DNA of 57,485 bases from positions 1 to 57,485 of the forward strand of contig PMSX01000282.1 of the NCBI GenBank assembly GCA_003167495.1. Reading direction: 5' to 3'. A program made the position numbers and the translations under genes. Shown one piece after another: positions 25,665 to 33,693 of the stretch. Position 1 is the first letter of the stretch. The number at the start of each line of letters is the position of its first letter. The stretch is from Bryobacterales bacterium (GTDB lineage: Bacteria > Acidobacteriota > Terriglobia > Bryobacterales > Bryobacteraceae). The notes below the pieces were generated by a model, which saw only the letters and a program-made list of their open reading frames with translations, was not told the DNA's origin and made no database searches.

Positions 25665-26624
25665 ATGTTCAAGGCGCTCATACTGGTCCGTAATATCAAA
25701 TCGAGGTCGGAAACTCTTGATTTCGGCGAATTCACAGTTGAGCGTATTGGGTTCAGATTCACGAAGCTTAGGGAAGATCTTTCTTCTCTAGACGCCAATC
25801 AGGATGATTGGATTCTAGAGAAACAATATTCAACGCTGCCGCCCGGGCCGCCCGGTTCCCCGGTTGGCGGTATCCCAATGGATATTGAAGATCTCCTGCT
25901 TCTTCTCCGCTTTTTTAGGCCGGGTGACATCTCGTTTATCAGACAGGCAGTCATTCCACCAAGCGGCAGCGTACTCGTTCAGTTCCCATACCGCGCAATG
26001 AACGATCTCAATAGCTACTCGTTTTCTAGATTTGAGATTGAATCGGAAGAATGCGAGGCGTGGAGGGTGTTTGCTGACCGACTTCGCCAAAGTCAGTCGT
26101 GGAGGTCTAACTGGTTTGCAACAGCGAGACGTTTCTTCCTATCCGGCGGAGCCAAGGAATTTAAGCCCAATTGGGACGATGTAGATCGGATCGCCGACTA
26201 TGCCACGGCGCTCGAGGCGACACTCGTTCCAGAGAAGGATTCTATTACCCGTCGTATAAGCCGACGGGCTGGCGTACTGCTTGCGCAAGATGGTCTCGGA
26301 GAGATGGCCGCCATTGGCAGCTTTGTTAAGAGGCTCTATGAAATTCGCTCCAGGATAGTTCACGGCAGTGCTATGGGTGACGAAACTCGAGATTGGCTGT
26401 TTGATAACTGGGACGAGATGGAGATTCGGATGCGACAGATTCTGGTAGCGGCTGTGACAAAACTTCCGCCCGACGAGGAGGACCGGCGCAAAGCCCTGTC
26501 TGGTTTGTACGACTTAACGGACGAGGATCGCGGTGATTTCGTTCTGGAGAAGTTTAGGGAGATTAAGTCGAGTGATGTGCGCAAGTTGACGGCGGCTAAA
26601 ATCGTGGAGTCGGTCGGATCCTGA
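25665..26624 (+). CDS. HEPN-domain protein (Apea-like), possible RNase
   Basis: A 319-residue protein with an unfamiliar N-terminal half (about residues 1-140) and a C-terminal helical half. Around residues 176-235 it reads ADYATALEATLVPEK and ITRRISRRAGVLL, then YEIRSRIVHGSA. The R228-x4-H233 pattern followed by Gly is the active-site motif of HEPN RNases, and the preceding ALEATL with SRRAGVLL is typical for the Apea-like branch. HEPN proteins act in toxin-antitoxin, abortive-infection and CRISPR-linked immunity by cleaving RNA. No antitoxin-like gene directly joins it. Its position next to decaying toxin-antitoxin genes fits an accessory defence-type region, but function is inferred only. 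Confidence 0.65.
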   Translation: MFKALILVRNIKSRSETLDFGEFTVERIGFRFTKLREDLSSLDANQDDWILEKQYSTLPPGPPGSPVGGIPMDIEDLLLLLRFFRPGDISFIRQAVIPPSGSVLVQFPYRAMNDLNSYSFSRFEIESEECEAWRVFADRLRQSQSWRSNWFATARRFFLSGGAKEFKPNWDDVDRIADYATALEATLVPEKDSITRRISRRAGVLLAQDGLGEMAAIGSFVKRLYEIRSRIVHGSAMGDETRDWLFDNWDEMEIRMRQILVAAVTKLPPDEEDRRKALSGLYDLTDEDRGDFVLEKFREIKSSDVRKLTAAKIVESVGS

Positions 26625-26677
26625 TATCAAGAATAGCGGCCGAATGGGCTACGAGAAAGTGATCTGGGATGAGTCGC

Positions 26678-28798
26678 TTAGGGCCCGGCTTCTTTGCTCT
26701 TATCGAAATCTTTGAATTTCTTGCCATCCGCGGCTAACTGTTTTAACAACGGCGCAGGGGCCCAGAGATCGGAGCCGTGTTTCTTTTCGAACTCCTCAAT
26801 GCGGGCGAGCACCTTTGGGAGGCCCACTGTGTCGGCGTAGAACATGGGGCCGCCGCGCCAGGCAGGGAAACCATAGCCGTAGATGTAGGTGATATCAATA
26901 TCGACGGCGCGTTGGGCGATGCCGTCTTCGAGGATGCGGGCGCCTTCGTTGATGAGGCCATAGACGCAGCGGTCGACGATTTCTTCGTTTGAAATCTGGC
27001 GGCGCTCGATACCGGCAGCATGCGCGGTGCTCTCAATGAGCGCGGCGGTTTCGGGATCGGGAGACTGCGTGCGATTCTGGTCGTATTTGGACCAGGCGCG
27101 CCCCGTCTTCTGTCCGAAGCGGCCTTGCTCGCAGAGTTTGTCGGCTACGAGCGGGACACGGAGACCAGGCTTGATGTGGGCCGCACGAGCTTTGCGAATC
27201 AGCCAGCCGATATCGAGACCGGCGAGATCATCGACGGCGAGCGGACCCATGGCCATGCCGAAGTCGTACATCGCCTGATTCACTTGTTCCACAGACGCGC
27301 CTTCTTCGACAAGAAACTGCGCTTCGCGGAAGTAAGGCTCCAACATGCGATTGCCGATGAAGCCGTGACAGTTGCCGGCGAGGACCGCTATTTTGCCGAG
27401 TTTCTTGCCAAGGGCCATGGCGGTGGCGATCACTTCGGGGCTGCTGGCTTTGCCGCGGACGACTTCTAGAAGTTTCATCACGTTGGCTGGGCTGAAGAAG
27501 TGAGTGCCCACGACCATGGCGGGACGACTGGTGACGGCGGCGATCTCATCAATATCGAGAGTGGATGTGTTGGTAGCGAGAATGGCGCCAGGTTTGGCGA
27601 TCTTATCGAGTTCGGCGAAGATTTGCTTTTTGAGAGCCATGTTCTCAAAGGCAGCTTCGGTAATGATGTCGGCGTGGTCGAAACCGTCGTAGGTGAGTTG
27701 CGGAGCGATGAGAGCCATGCGCTGGTCCATGGCTTCTTGTGTGAGTCTGCCTTTGGCGACGGTTTTGGCGTAGTTGTTGCGAATGATGCCGACGCCGCGA
27801 TCAAGGGCTTCCTGTTTGACTTCTTTGACGATGACGGGGATACCGGCGTTGGCGTAATTCATGGCGATGCCGCCGCCCATGGTGCCCGCGCCAATGATGG
27901 CGGCGCGGCGAATGTCGAGGGGCTTCACGTCTTTCGGGAGGCCGGGGATTTTGGCGACGGCGCGTTCGCCGAAAAACAGGTGGATGAGGGCTTGGGCTTC
28001 AGTTGAAAAGAGACATTCGTTAAAGAGGCGGGCTTCTTCTTCGCAACCGGCGGCGAAATCGAGCTTGGTGGATGCTTCAATGGCGTCAATAGCGGCAAGC
28101 GGAGCATGCAAACCACGCGATTTTTGGCGGGCCTGCGCGCGGGCGGCTTGAAAGAGGGCGGGTGATACAGCTTGCAACTTTTCATTGCGTTCGCGGGTTT
28201 TGGGGGCCGGTTTGCCGGCCACTTCGCGGGCGAAGGAGACGGCGCCTTCGAGCAAATCGCCGTCGATGATTTTGTCGGCAATGCCGAGAGCGACGGCTTC
28301 CTGCGCTTTGATGGGATTGCCATCGGTGCACATTTCGAGGGCTTTGGGGACGCCGGCAAGGCGCGGCAGACGCTGGGTTCCGGCTGCGCCTGGGATGATG
28401 CCGAGCTTCACTTCGGGTTGGCCCACTTGCGCTTTGGGAGCGAGCACGCGGTAGTGGCCAGCCATGGCGACCTCGAGACCGCCGCCCAAGGCTTGCCCAT
28501 GAATGGCCATGATCACGGGCTTGGGCGAGTCTTCAATGGCCAACAGGAACGGGAGGAGAGTGAGCTTGGGCCGTTCGCCGGAGACAATTTTGCCGAACTC
28601 ACGGATGTCGGCACCCGCGATGAAGGTTGAGCCGGCGCCGATGATGACGACGGCGCGGACTTGCGGATCTGCGACCGCTTGCTGCATGGCTGATTCGATG
28701 CCTTCGGGCACACCAGGGCTCAACGCATTGACCGGTGGGTTATCAATTGTGATTACCGCCACATCGCCGTGGTGCGAAAGACGCACAAGCTCCGCCAT
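26678..28798 (-). CDS. fadJ: Bifunctional enoyl-CoA hydratase/3-hydroxyacyl-CoA dehydrogenase
   Basis: A 706-residue multifunctional beta-oxidation enzyme. The N-terminal crotonase domain (1-190) has FIAGADIREF and GQALGGGLEVAMA for the oxyanion hole and GQPEVKLGIIPGAAGTQRLP with the catalytic Glu. The Rossmann dehydrogenase domain begins AAIIGAGTMGGGIAMNYA (about 308), and the C-terminal helical domains contain VGTHFFSPANVMKLLE and GNCHGFIGNRMLEPY. I chose the ATG at 28796-28798 because GGAGG lies 7 nt upstream; the TTG just before is less likely. It hydrates and oxidises trans-2-enoyl-CoA to 3-ketoacyl-CoA. A thiolase gene is divergent, 63 bp away, instead of forming the usual fadBA-type operon. 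Confidence 0.93.
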   Translation of the reverse strand: MAELVRLSHHGDVAVITIDNPPVNALSPGVPEGIESAMQQAVADPQVRAVVIIGAGSTFIAGADIREFGKIVSGERPKLTLLPFLLAIEDSPKPVIMAIHGQALGGGLEVAMAGHYRVLAPKAQVGQPEVKLGIIPGAAGTQRLPRLAGVPKALEMCTDGNPIKAQEAVALGIADKIIDGDLLEGAVSFAREVAGKPAPKTRERNEKLQAVSPALFQAARAQARQKSRGLHAPLAAIDAIEASTKLDFAAGCEEEARLFNECLFSTEAQALIHLFFGERAVAKIPGLPKDVKPLDIRRAAIIGAGTMGGGIAMNYANAGIPVIVKEVKQEALDRGVGIIRNNYAKTVAKGRLTQEAMDQRMALIAPQLTYDGFDHADIITEAAFENMALKKQIFAELDKIAKPGAILATNTSTLDIDEIAAVTSRPAMVVGTHFFSPANVMKLLEVVRGKASSPEVIATAMALGKKLGKIAVLAGNCHGFIGNRMLEPYFREAQFLVEEGASVEQVNQAMYDFGMAMGPLAVDDLAGLDIGWLIRKARAAHIKPGLRVPLVADKLCEQGRFGQKTGRAWSKYDQNRTQSPDPETAALIESTAHAAGIERRQISNEEIVDRCVYGLINEGARILEDGIAQRAVDIDITYIYGYGFPAWRGGPMFYADTVGLPKVLARIEEFEKKHGSDLWAPAPLLKQLAADGKKFKDFDKSKEAGP

Positions 28799-28861
28799 CA
28801 ATAATCCTCCATAAAGAATCGAACAACGTTACACTGATGAAACAAACTATTCGAATCGACC

Positions 28862-30052
28862 ATGCGTGAAGCCGTAGTAGTTGCTAGTTCACGAACAGGG
28901 CTTGCCAAATCATATCGCGGCTCGTTCAATATGACCAGGCCGGAGGATCTGGCCGCACACTGCCTCAACGATGTTCTGCACAGAACACCGCTGCTGGATG
29001 CAGCGGAAGTGGGGGACGTCATACTGGGCTGCGCGCAGCAATGGGGGCCACAGGGCGCGAACATTGCACGAAGAGCGGTGCTGCTGGCGGGGTTACCGGT
29101 TTCGACGCCGGCGGTGACGGTGAACCGCTCTTCTGCTTCGGGGTTGCAAGCGATTGCGATGGCGGCACATGCAATTGTGCACGAAGGAGCGGAAGCGGCG
29201 ATTGGCGGAGGAGTGGAAAGCTTCAGCCTGACGCCGCGGATGATGGATTCCCATCCGCAACTGGCGCGCGATGTACCGGGGCTCTACCTGGAAATGGGCG
29301 TGACGGCGGAGCTGCTGGCTCATCGCTATCGCATCGGCCGGGGAGCACAAGACGAATACGCCTTGACCAGCCAGCAACGGACGGTGCGGGCCCAAGATGA
29401 AGGTTTCTTTGAGCAAGAGATTGCCCCGATGTATGTAACGATGGCGTTGGTGGACCGGCACACGGGCGAGACGATTGGGACGGCAGAAACATGCTGCGAC
29501 CGCGACGAATGCAACCGGCCGGAGACGAATTTAGAGACGCTGCTTGCGCTGAAACCGGTTTTCGATCAAGAGAGCGGCACGGGGAGCGTAACGGCGGGTA
29601 ATTCGTCGCAGCTGGCCGATGGGGCTTCGGCGACGTTGTTGATGTCGAGGGAGCGCGCCGACCGGCTAGGGATCCCGTACAAGCTGATTTTTCGGGCATT
29701 TTTGGCGGCCGGCTGCGAACCCGAGGAGATGGGAGCGGGGCCGGTGTATGCGGTGGCGACACTTCTGAAGCGCTATGGGCTTTCGATTGACGATATCGAT
29801 TTATGGGAGCTCAACGAGGCGTTTGCGGTACAGGTGTTGTACTGCCGAGACCAGCTTGCCATTCCGATGGATAAGCTCAATGTGAATGGCGGAGCAATCT
29901 CGATTGGCCATCCGTTGGGGATGACGGGATCGCGGCTGACGGGCACGCTGGCGAACGAGATGGCGCGGCGGCCGCGTTCGCGGTATGGAGTAGTGACGAT
30001 GAGCGTAGGCGGAGGGCAAGGCGTGGCTGGGTTGTTTGAAGCGGTGCATTGA
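28862..30052 (+). CDS. Thiolase-fold acyltransferase with both active-site cysteines replaced by serine
   Basis: A 396-residue thiolase. The fold landmarks are complete: NEAF (N318), GHPLGMTGSRLTG (H350) and the C-terminal GGGQG. The nucleophilic Cys of the motif NRxCSSGLQA is S91 (NRSSASGLQA, codon TCT at 29132-29134), and the second catalytic Cys of CxGGGxG is S381 (MSVGGGQG, codon AGC at 30002-30004). Thiolases need the first Cys for the acyl-enzyme and the second as general base, so normal cleavage of 3-ketoacyl-CoA is not expected. It could be a Ser-dependent acyltransferase, a binding or condensing variant, or a dead paralogue. The neighbour is a FadJ-type enzyme on the opposite strand. 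Annotation by similarity alone would wrongly call it an active acetyl-CoA acyltransferase. Confidence 0.9.
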   Translation: MREAVVVASSRTGLAKSYRGSFNMTRPEDLAAHCLNDVLHRTPLLDAAEVGDVILGCAQQWGPQGANIARRAVLLAGLPVSTPAVTVNRSSASGLQAIAMAAHAIVHEGAEAAIGGGVESFSLTPRMMDSHPQLARDVPGLYLEMGVTAELLAHRYRIGRGAQDEYALTSQQRTVRAQDEGFFEQEIAPMYVTMALVDRHTGETIGTAETCCDRDECNRPETNLETLLALKPVFDQESGTGSVTAGNSSQLADGASATLLMSRERADRLGIPYKLIFRAFLAAGCEPEEMGAGPVYAVATLLKRYGLSIDDIDLWELNEAFAVQVLYCRDQLAIPMDKLNVNGGAISIGHPLGMTGSRLTGTLANEMARRPRSRYGVVTMSVGGGQGVAGLFEAVH

Positions 30053-30058
30053 GAAAAG

Positions 30059-30454
30059 ATGCGGTATAAGGCTAAAGTCGATTGGATGGTTGGAGTATCG
30101 ATGTTGGTTGGCATCGTGGCGCCGGCGCTGATCGCGATTATGCAAAATTGGCCGTGGATGAGTTTAGCGTCGTTGTTGGCGGCGGCGCTCGTGTTTGGCG
30201 TTTCCTATCCGCAACGGTATGAAACAGGACCGGAGGCGCTGATTATCAAAGCTGGACTTACCACCCGAGCGATTACTTACGCGCAGATCAAAGGCGTGAA
30301 GCCATCGGACGACGGGCGGCTGGCGATTGATTACGGCATAGGCAATGTGTTGATTGCCCCGCAAAACGCGGCGGAGTTTACGGAGGACATTGCGAAACAT
30401 GCGCCGCAACTTTCCCGGCGAGGGCAAGAGTTAGTGTTGGCCGCGGTGAATTAA
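30059..30454 (+). CDS. PH-domain membrane protein
   Basis: A 131-residue protein with MRYKAKVDW at the start, two hydrophobic helices (about residues 10-27 and 33-50) and a C-terminal PH-like beta domain (EALIIKAGLTTRAITYAQIK, RLAIDY, NVLIAPQN). This matches small bacterial PH-domain proteins often listed as DUF1200/bPH_6. The role is unknown; it may scaffold or sense at the membrane. It starts 6 bp after the thiolase stop and ends 3 bp before the thioesterase start, so it is part of that operon. Confidence 0.75.
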   Translation: MRYKAKVDWMVGVSMLVGIVAPALIAIMQNWPWMSLASLLAAALVFGVSYPQRYETGPEALIIKAGLTTRAITYAQIKGVKPSDDGRLAIDYGIGNVLIAPQNAAEFTEDIAKHAPQLSRRGQELVLAAVN

Positions 30455-30457
30455 GAC

Positions 30458-30901
30458 GTGGAACGCGCACAACCATGGACGAGAGCGGGTTTCGCGCGTT
30501 TGTTTGAGATCCAGACGCGCTGGATGGATAACGACATCTACGGCCACGTGAACAACGCGGTGCACTATAGTTATTTCGACACAGCGGTAAACCGGTATTT
30601 GATCGATACGGGTGCGCTCGATTTGCAGCATGGCGCGGTGGTTGGCTTGGTCGTGGAGACAGCGTGCAGCTACTTCAAAGAGATCGCGTTTCCAGACAAA
30701 ATCCTTGCTGGGTTGCGAGTGACGCGCATTGGGAGGACGAGTGTGAGGTTCGAAGTTGCGTTGTTTCGCGAAGAAGACGACCTGGCGGCGGCGCAGGGGC
30801 ATTTCGTGCATGTGTATGTTAACCGGGCGACGCGGCGGCCGGTTGAGCTGGAGGAAAAAGTGAAGAAAAGTTTAGCGGCGCTGGTAAGCCAAAGCGATTA
30901 A
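30458..30901 (+). CDS. Hotdog-fold acyl-CoA thioesterase
   Basis: A 147-residue protein of the 4-hydroxybenzoyl-CoA thioesterase/YbgC type. RWMDNDIYGHVNNAVHYSYF carries the catalytic Asp and the hotdog helix, followed by VVETACSYFKEI and RVTRIGRTSVRFEVALF in the beta strands. It hydrolyses acyl-CoA thioesters; the chain preference is not visible. The start is GTG at 30458. It is the third gene after the thiolase and may serve the same acyl-CoA pool. Confidence 0.85.
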   Translation: MERAQPWTRAGFARLFEIQTRWMDNDIYGHVNNAVHYSYFDTAVNRYLIDTGALDLQHGAVVGLVVETACSYFKEIAFPDKILAGLRVTRIGRTSVRFEVALFREEDDLAAAQGHFVHVYVNRATRRPVELEEKVKKSLAALVSQSD

Positions 30902-30997
30902 AATGCTTTGATATTGGGTCATCCCGTAATCCCCGCGCGTGCGGCCTCGTTTTGGTTACTGGGATGGGCAAAGCCCGAACCGAAAGGGGAAATATCG

Positions 30998-31474
30998 ATG
31001 TTGACTGCTAAGACTAAGTTGTTTTCTTTTGTTTTTCTAACCGCGATGGTTTCGGCACCGATGCTATTACGCGCCGATACACCGGGGCGGCATCCGGCTT
31101 ATCTCCATGCGCGCAGCGATCTACGCCGCGCACAGTGGCTGATGCGGGTTCACGACAATCCGGACGTGATGCGCCGCGTTCATGAGGCTGACGTAGAAAT
31201 CGACAGGGCGATCCATGAGATGGACGTTGCCGCCCGGTTCGATCACAAAGACCTTGAAGATCATCCTCGGATTGATACAAGTCTCGACCGGCGCGGCCGG
31301 TTCCAAAAGGCAAAGGAACTCCTAGAAAGGGCTCGTGCCGATATTGGGAGGGAAGAAGACAACCCCAACGCGATAGGCTGGCGTAACTTGGCGTACAAGC
31401 ATATTGATGCGGCGCTGGATTTTGTGAGGCACGCGGCGCACGATTTGCACATGGAACATGAGTTGGGTTGGTAA
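30998..31474 (+). CDS. Exported helical protein of unknown function
   Basis: I chose the ATG at 30998 because a G-rich ribosome binding site (AAAGGGG) precedes it and the signal peptide MLTAKTKLFSFVFLTAMVSA starts there; the frame is also open from 30908. The mature 130 residues are strongly charged and helical, with His-rich stretches (RARADIGREEDN, KHIDAALDFVRHAAHDLHME). No domain is recognised. A two-hairpin repeat follows its stop. Confidence 0.65.
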   Translation: MLTAKTKLFSFVFLTAMVSAPMLLRADTPGRHPAYLHARSDLRRAQWLMRVHDNPDVMRRVHEADVEIDRAIHEMDVAARFDHKDLEDHPRIDTSLDRRGRFQKAKELLERARADIGREEDNPNAIGWRNLAYKHIDAALDFVRHAAHDLHMEHELGW

Positions 31475-31478
31475 GAGA

Positions 31479-31515
31479 GCGCCGATTGGCAATCGGCGCG
31501 CAGAATGCCATTCTG
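31479..31515. repeat. Two-hairpin intergenic repeat, copy 1
   Basis: GCGCCGATTG and CAATCGGCGC (31479-31488, 31490-31499) form one nearly perfect palindrome and CAGAATG/CATTCTG (31501-31507, 31509-31515) a second. The same order of elements, GCCGATT then a GC-rich palindrome, recurs at 39383-39418. It lies between two convergent genes and may also stop transcription. I interpret it as a dispersed REP-like element. Confidence 0.65.
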
Positions 31516-31517
31516 CC

Positions 31518-32645
31518 CTACACGGCCATGAGAATGCGCCCGGCATCACCGCTCGCCAGGAGATCGAAGCCTTCGTTGATCTCCTGGAGCTTGATGCGAT
31601 GGGTGACTAAGCGTTCGACGGGCAAGCGGCCGCGCTGCCACATTTCAATGTAGTTAGGAATGTCGCGTTGGGGGACGCAGGAGCCCATATAGGAGCCTTT
31701 CAAGGTGCGTTCTTCCATGGTGAGTGAAATTTGCGGAATGGAAAACTGGTGATTGGGATTGGGCAAACCTGCCGTAACGGTAGTGCCGCCGCGGCGAGTG
31801 ATTTGATAAGCGAGCGCGAGGGCAGGGGCAGCACCGGCGGTTTCAAAGGCGAAATCGACTCCGCCGGAGGTGGCTGCTTTGAGTTTGGCGACGATATCGT
31901 TTGCGGAAGCATCGAAGGCGTCAGTCGCTCCGAGTTCCTGGGCGAAAGTGAGTTTGCTTTTGTTGAGATCGACAACGATGATACGGCGCGCGCCGGCCAG
32001 GACTGCTCCGAGAACGCAGCTTAAGCCGACGCCACCCGCGCCCACTACAGCTACGGTGCTGCCTACGGGCACGTTGGCGGTGTTCAAGACTGCGCCTACG
32101 CCGGTAATGATCGCACAGCCGAAGAGAGCCGCGGTTTCGAAGTTGAGATCCACCGGCACTTTCACAAGAGAAGTGCGCGAGACCACAGCATATTCGGCAA
32201 AGCCGGAAACGCCCAGGTGATGATTGACAGGCGCGCCGGCCAGACGCAAGCGACGGGCACCGTTCAGCAGCGTTCCCGCAAGATTCGCGGCGGCTCCAGG
32301 TTCACAGAGGGCGGGACGCCCTTCGTGGCAGCGTGGACAATGGCCGCAGTTTGGCACGAAGACGCAGACCACTTTGTCGCCCGCGATGAGATCAGTAATG
32401 CCTGCGCCGGTCTCGACAACCTCGCCAGCGGCCTCGTGCCCCAACACCATGGGCATAACGCGCGGACGGCTGCCGTCTACGACGCTCAAATCGGAATGGC
32501 ACAAACTGGCGGCGTGAATGCGAACCAAAACTTCAGCGGGACCGGGAGGGTCTAGCTCGCATTGCTCGATGCGCAGAGGTTTTGATTTCGCAAAAGGAAC
32601 CGACAGACCAGTCTCGCGCAGGACAGCGGCGTTGAACGAATCCAC
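31518..32645 (-). CDS. Zinc-dependent medium-chain alcohol dehydrogenase
   Basis: A 375-residue MDR-superfamily dehydrogenase. The catalytic zinc region is CHSDLSVVDG with VLGHEAAGEVVETG, and the structural zinc ligands are CGHCPRCHEGRPALC. The NAD(P) fold is VAVVGAGGVGLSCV followed by an Asp-rich VVDLNKSKL, suggesting NAD. Class III-type residues (a Thr/Phe loop for glutathione) are not evident, so the substrate is an unspecified alcohol or aldehyde. It starts 3 bp before the ExeA-type gene stop on the same strand, a possible pair, and its stop lies in a repeat. Confidence 0.9.
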   Translation of the reverse strand: MDSFNAAVLRETGLSVPFAKSKPLRIEQCELDPPGPAEVLVRIHAASLCHSDLSVVDGSRPRVMPMVLGHEAAGEVVETGAGITDLIAGDKVVCVFVPNCGHCPRCHEGRPALCEPGAAANLAGTLLNGARRLRLAGAPVNHHLGVSGFAEYAVVSRTSLVKVPVDLNFETAALFGCAIITGVGAVLNTANVPVGSTVAVVGAGGVGLSCVLGAVLAGARRIIVVDLNKSKLTFAQELGATDAFDASANDIVAKLKAATSGGVDFAFETAGAAPALALAYQITRRGGTTVTAGLPNPNHQFSIPQISLTMEERTLKGSYMGSCVPQRDIPNYIEMWQRGRLPVERLVTHRIKLQEINEGFDLLASGDAGRILMAV

Positions 32646-32648
32646 TAT

Positions 32649-33563
32649 TTAGTCGCCGCGGGCGCTGATGGAATCGGGGAAGTGGTCCTCTTCCATGCCG
32701 TAGCGCGAACGGCTGCCCCGGCGCTCACGGTTAGAACCAGGCCATTCGAGGCGCAGATCATGACAAACCTCATCGAGCATTTCGAGAGTGCATGTTTTGC
32801 GCTCCATGGCGAAAGCTGTTACGAGGAGGTTGTCACAAATCAGGTTAATCACGCGCGGAATACCGCGCGAACGCTTGTATATTTCTTCCAACAACTCAGG
32901 CAAAAAGATCTTTTGGTCCGGAATGCCGGCGCGGGCCATGCGGGTCTCAATGTAACCTGTGGCTTCTTCCGGTTCAAGCGGATTCAAATTGCAGCGCAAG
33001 ACAATCCGCTGCTTCAACTGACGGAGATTGGGCGCATCGAGCTTACGATCAAGTTCCGGCTGACCGGCGAGGATGATCTGCAGCAGCTTGCCGCCGCGGT
33101 TTTCCAGGTTTCCCAGCAAACGAATTTCTTCGAGAACATCCCACTCTAAATTGTGCGCTTCATCAACGAGCAGCACACAAGTGCGGCCCTTTTCCGCCTG
33201 CTTGATCAGCAAGGTGTTCAAGGCAAACAGCACGTCGGTCTTCGACTTGCGCTCACAATCCAAATCGAAATCGTAAGCCATCATTTCGAAGAACTGATCT
33301 GGAGTCAGGCGCGCGTTAAAAATGAAAGCAAACTCGGTACGCATCGTGTCCAGATAATCGCGCAGACATTCAAGCATCGTTGTCTTGCCGGTGCCGACTT
33401 CGCCGCTCAGAACAATAAACCCTTTGCGACTGCGAACGCCGTAGATCAGGTTCGCTAGTGCCTCTTCGTGCTGAGGGCTGCGATACAAAAATTCCGGATC
33501 CGGACTGATATTAAAGGGGTTCTCACTAAACCCAAAGTACGGGTTATAAATAGCGTTTTGCAT
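32649..33563 (-). CDS. ExeA/GspA-type AAA+ ATPase
   Basis: A 304-residue ATPase. The N-terminus NPYFGFSENPFNISPDPEFL followed by YRSPQHEEAL is the hallmark of the ExeA/GspA N-terminal ATPase domain; Walker A is GEVGTGKTTMLE and Walker B is CVLLVDEAHNLEW. In Aeromonas ExeA helps assemble the type II secretion secretin with ExeB; acidobacteria carry many unlinked copies whose role is uncertain. It has no peptidoglycan-binding C-terminal domain. It lies 130 bp downstream of csm5 on the same strand, so co-expression with the Csm genes is possible, but a hairpin region lies between. Confidence 0.8.
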   Translation of the reverse strand: MQNAIYNPYFGFSENPFNISPDPEFLYRSPQHEEALANLIYGVRSRKGFIVLSGEVGTGKTTMLECLRDYLDTMRTEFAFIFNARLTPDQFFEMMAYDFDLDCERKSKTDVLFALNTLLIKQAEKGRTCVLLVDEAHNLEWDVLEEIRLLGNLENRGGKLLQIILAGQPELDRKLDAPNLRQLKQRIVLRCNLNPLEPEEATGYIETRMARAGIPDQKIFLPELLEEIYKRSRGIPRVINLICDNLLVTAFAMERKTCTLEMLDEVCHDLRLEWPGSNRERRGSRSRYGMEEDHFPDSISARGD

Positions 33564-33583
33564 CGTTGACCCTAAAAGGGACT

Positions 33584-33642
33584 ATGGGATCTCCTGAGAA
33601 AGCTCCCACGATCCCATCATAACCGTAAATTGGCGTTTACGG
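33584..33642 (-). terminator. Palindromes between csm5 and the ExeA-type gene
   Basis: ATGGGATC (33584-33591) pairs with GATCCCAT (33610-33617), and CCGTAAA (33623-33629) pairs with TTTACGG (33636-33642) around a 6-nt loop. They sit just after the csm operon and before the ExeA-type gene on the minus strand. They may end or attenuate csm transcription; a U-run is lacking. The 130-bp gap has no CRISPR repeats. Confidence 0.4.
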
Positions 33643-33693
33643 GGCTAAGAAAAGCAGCATATTACCGTCGAACACACAATTAGTATTAAAATA

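Noticed and set aside
31014..31511. 165-codon minus-strand frame opposite the exported helical protein
   Set aside because: Shadow of the plus-strand gene, which has a signal peptide and ribosome binding site.
33564..33693. Possible CRISPR leader or array after csm5
   Set aside because: Only two short palindromes are present; no repeated unit of 25-40 nt.
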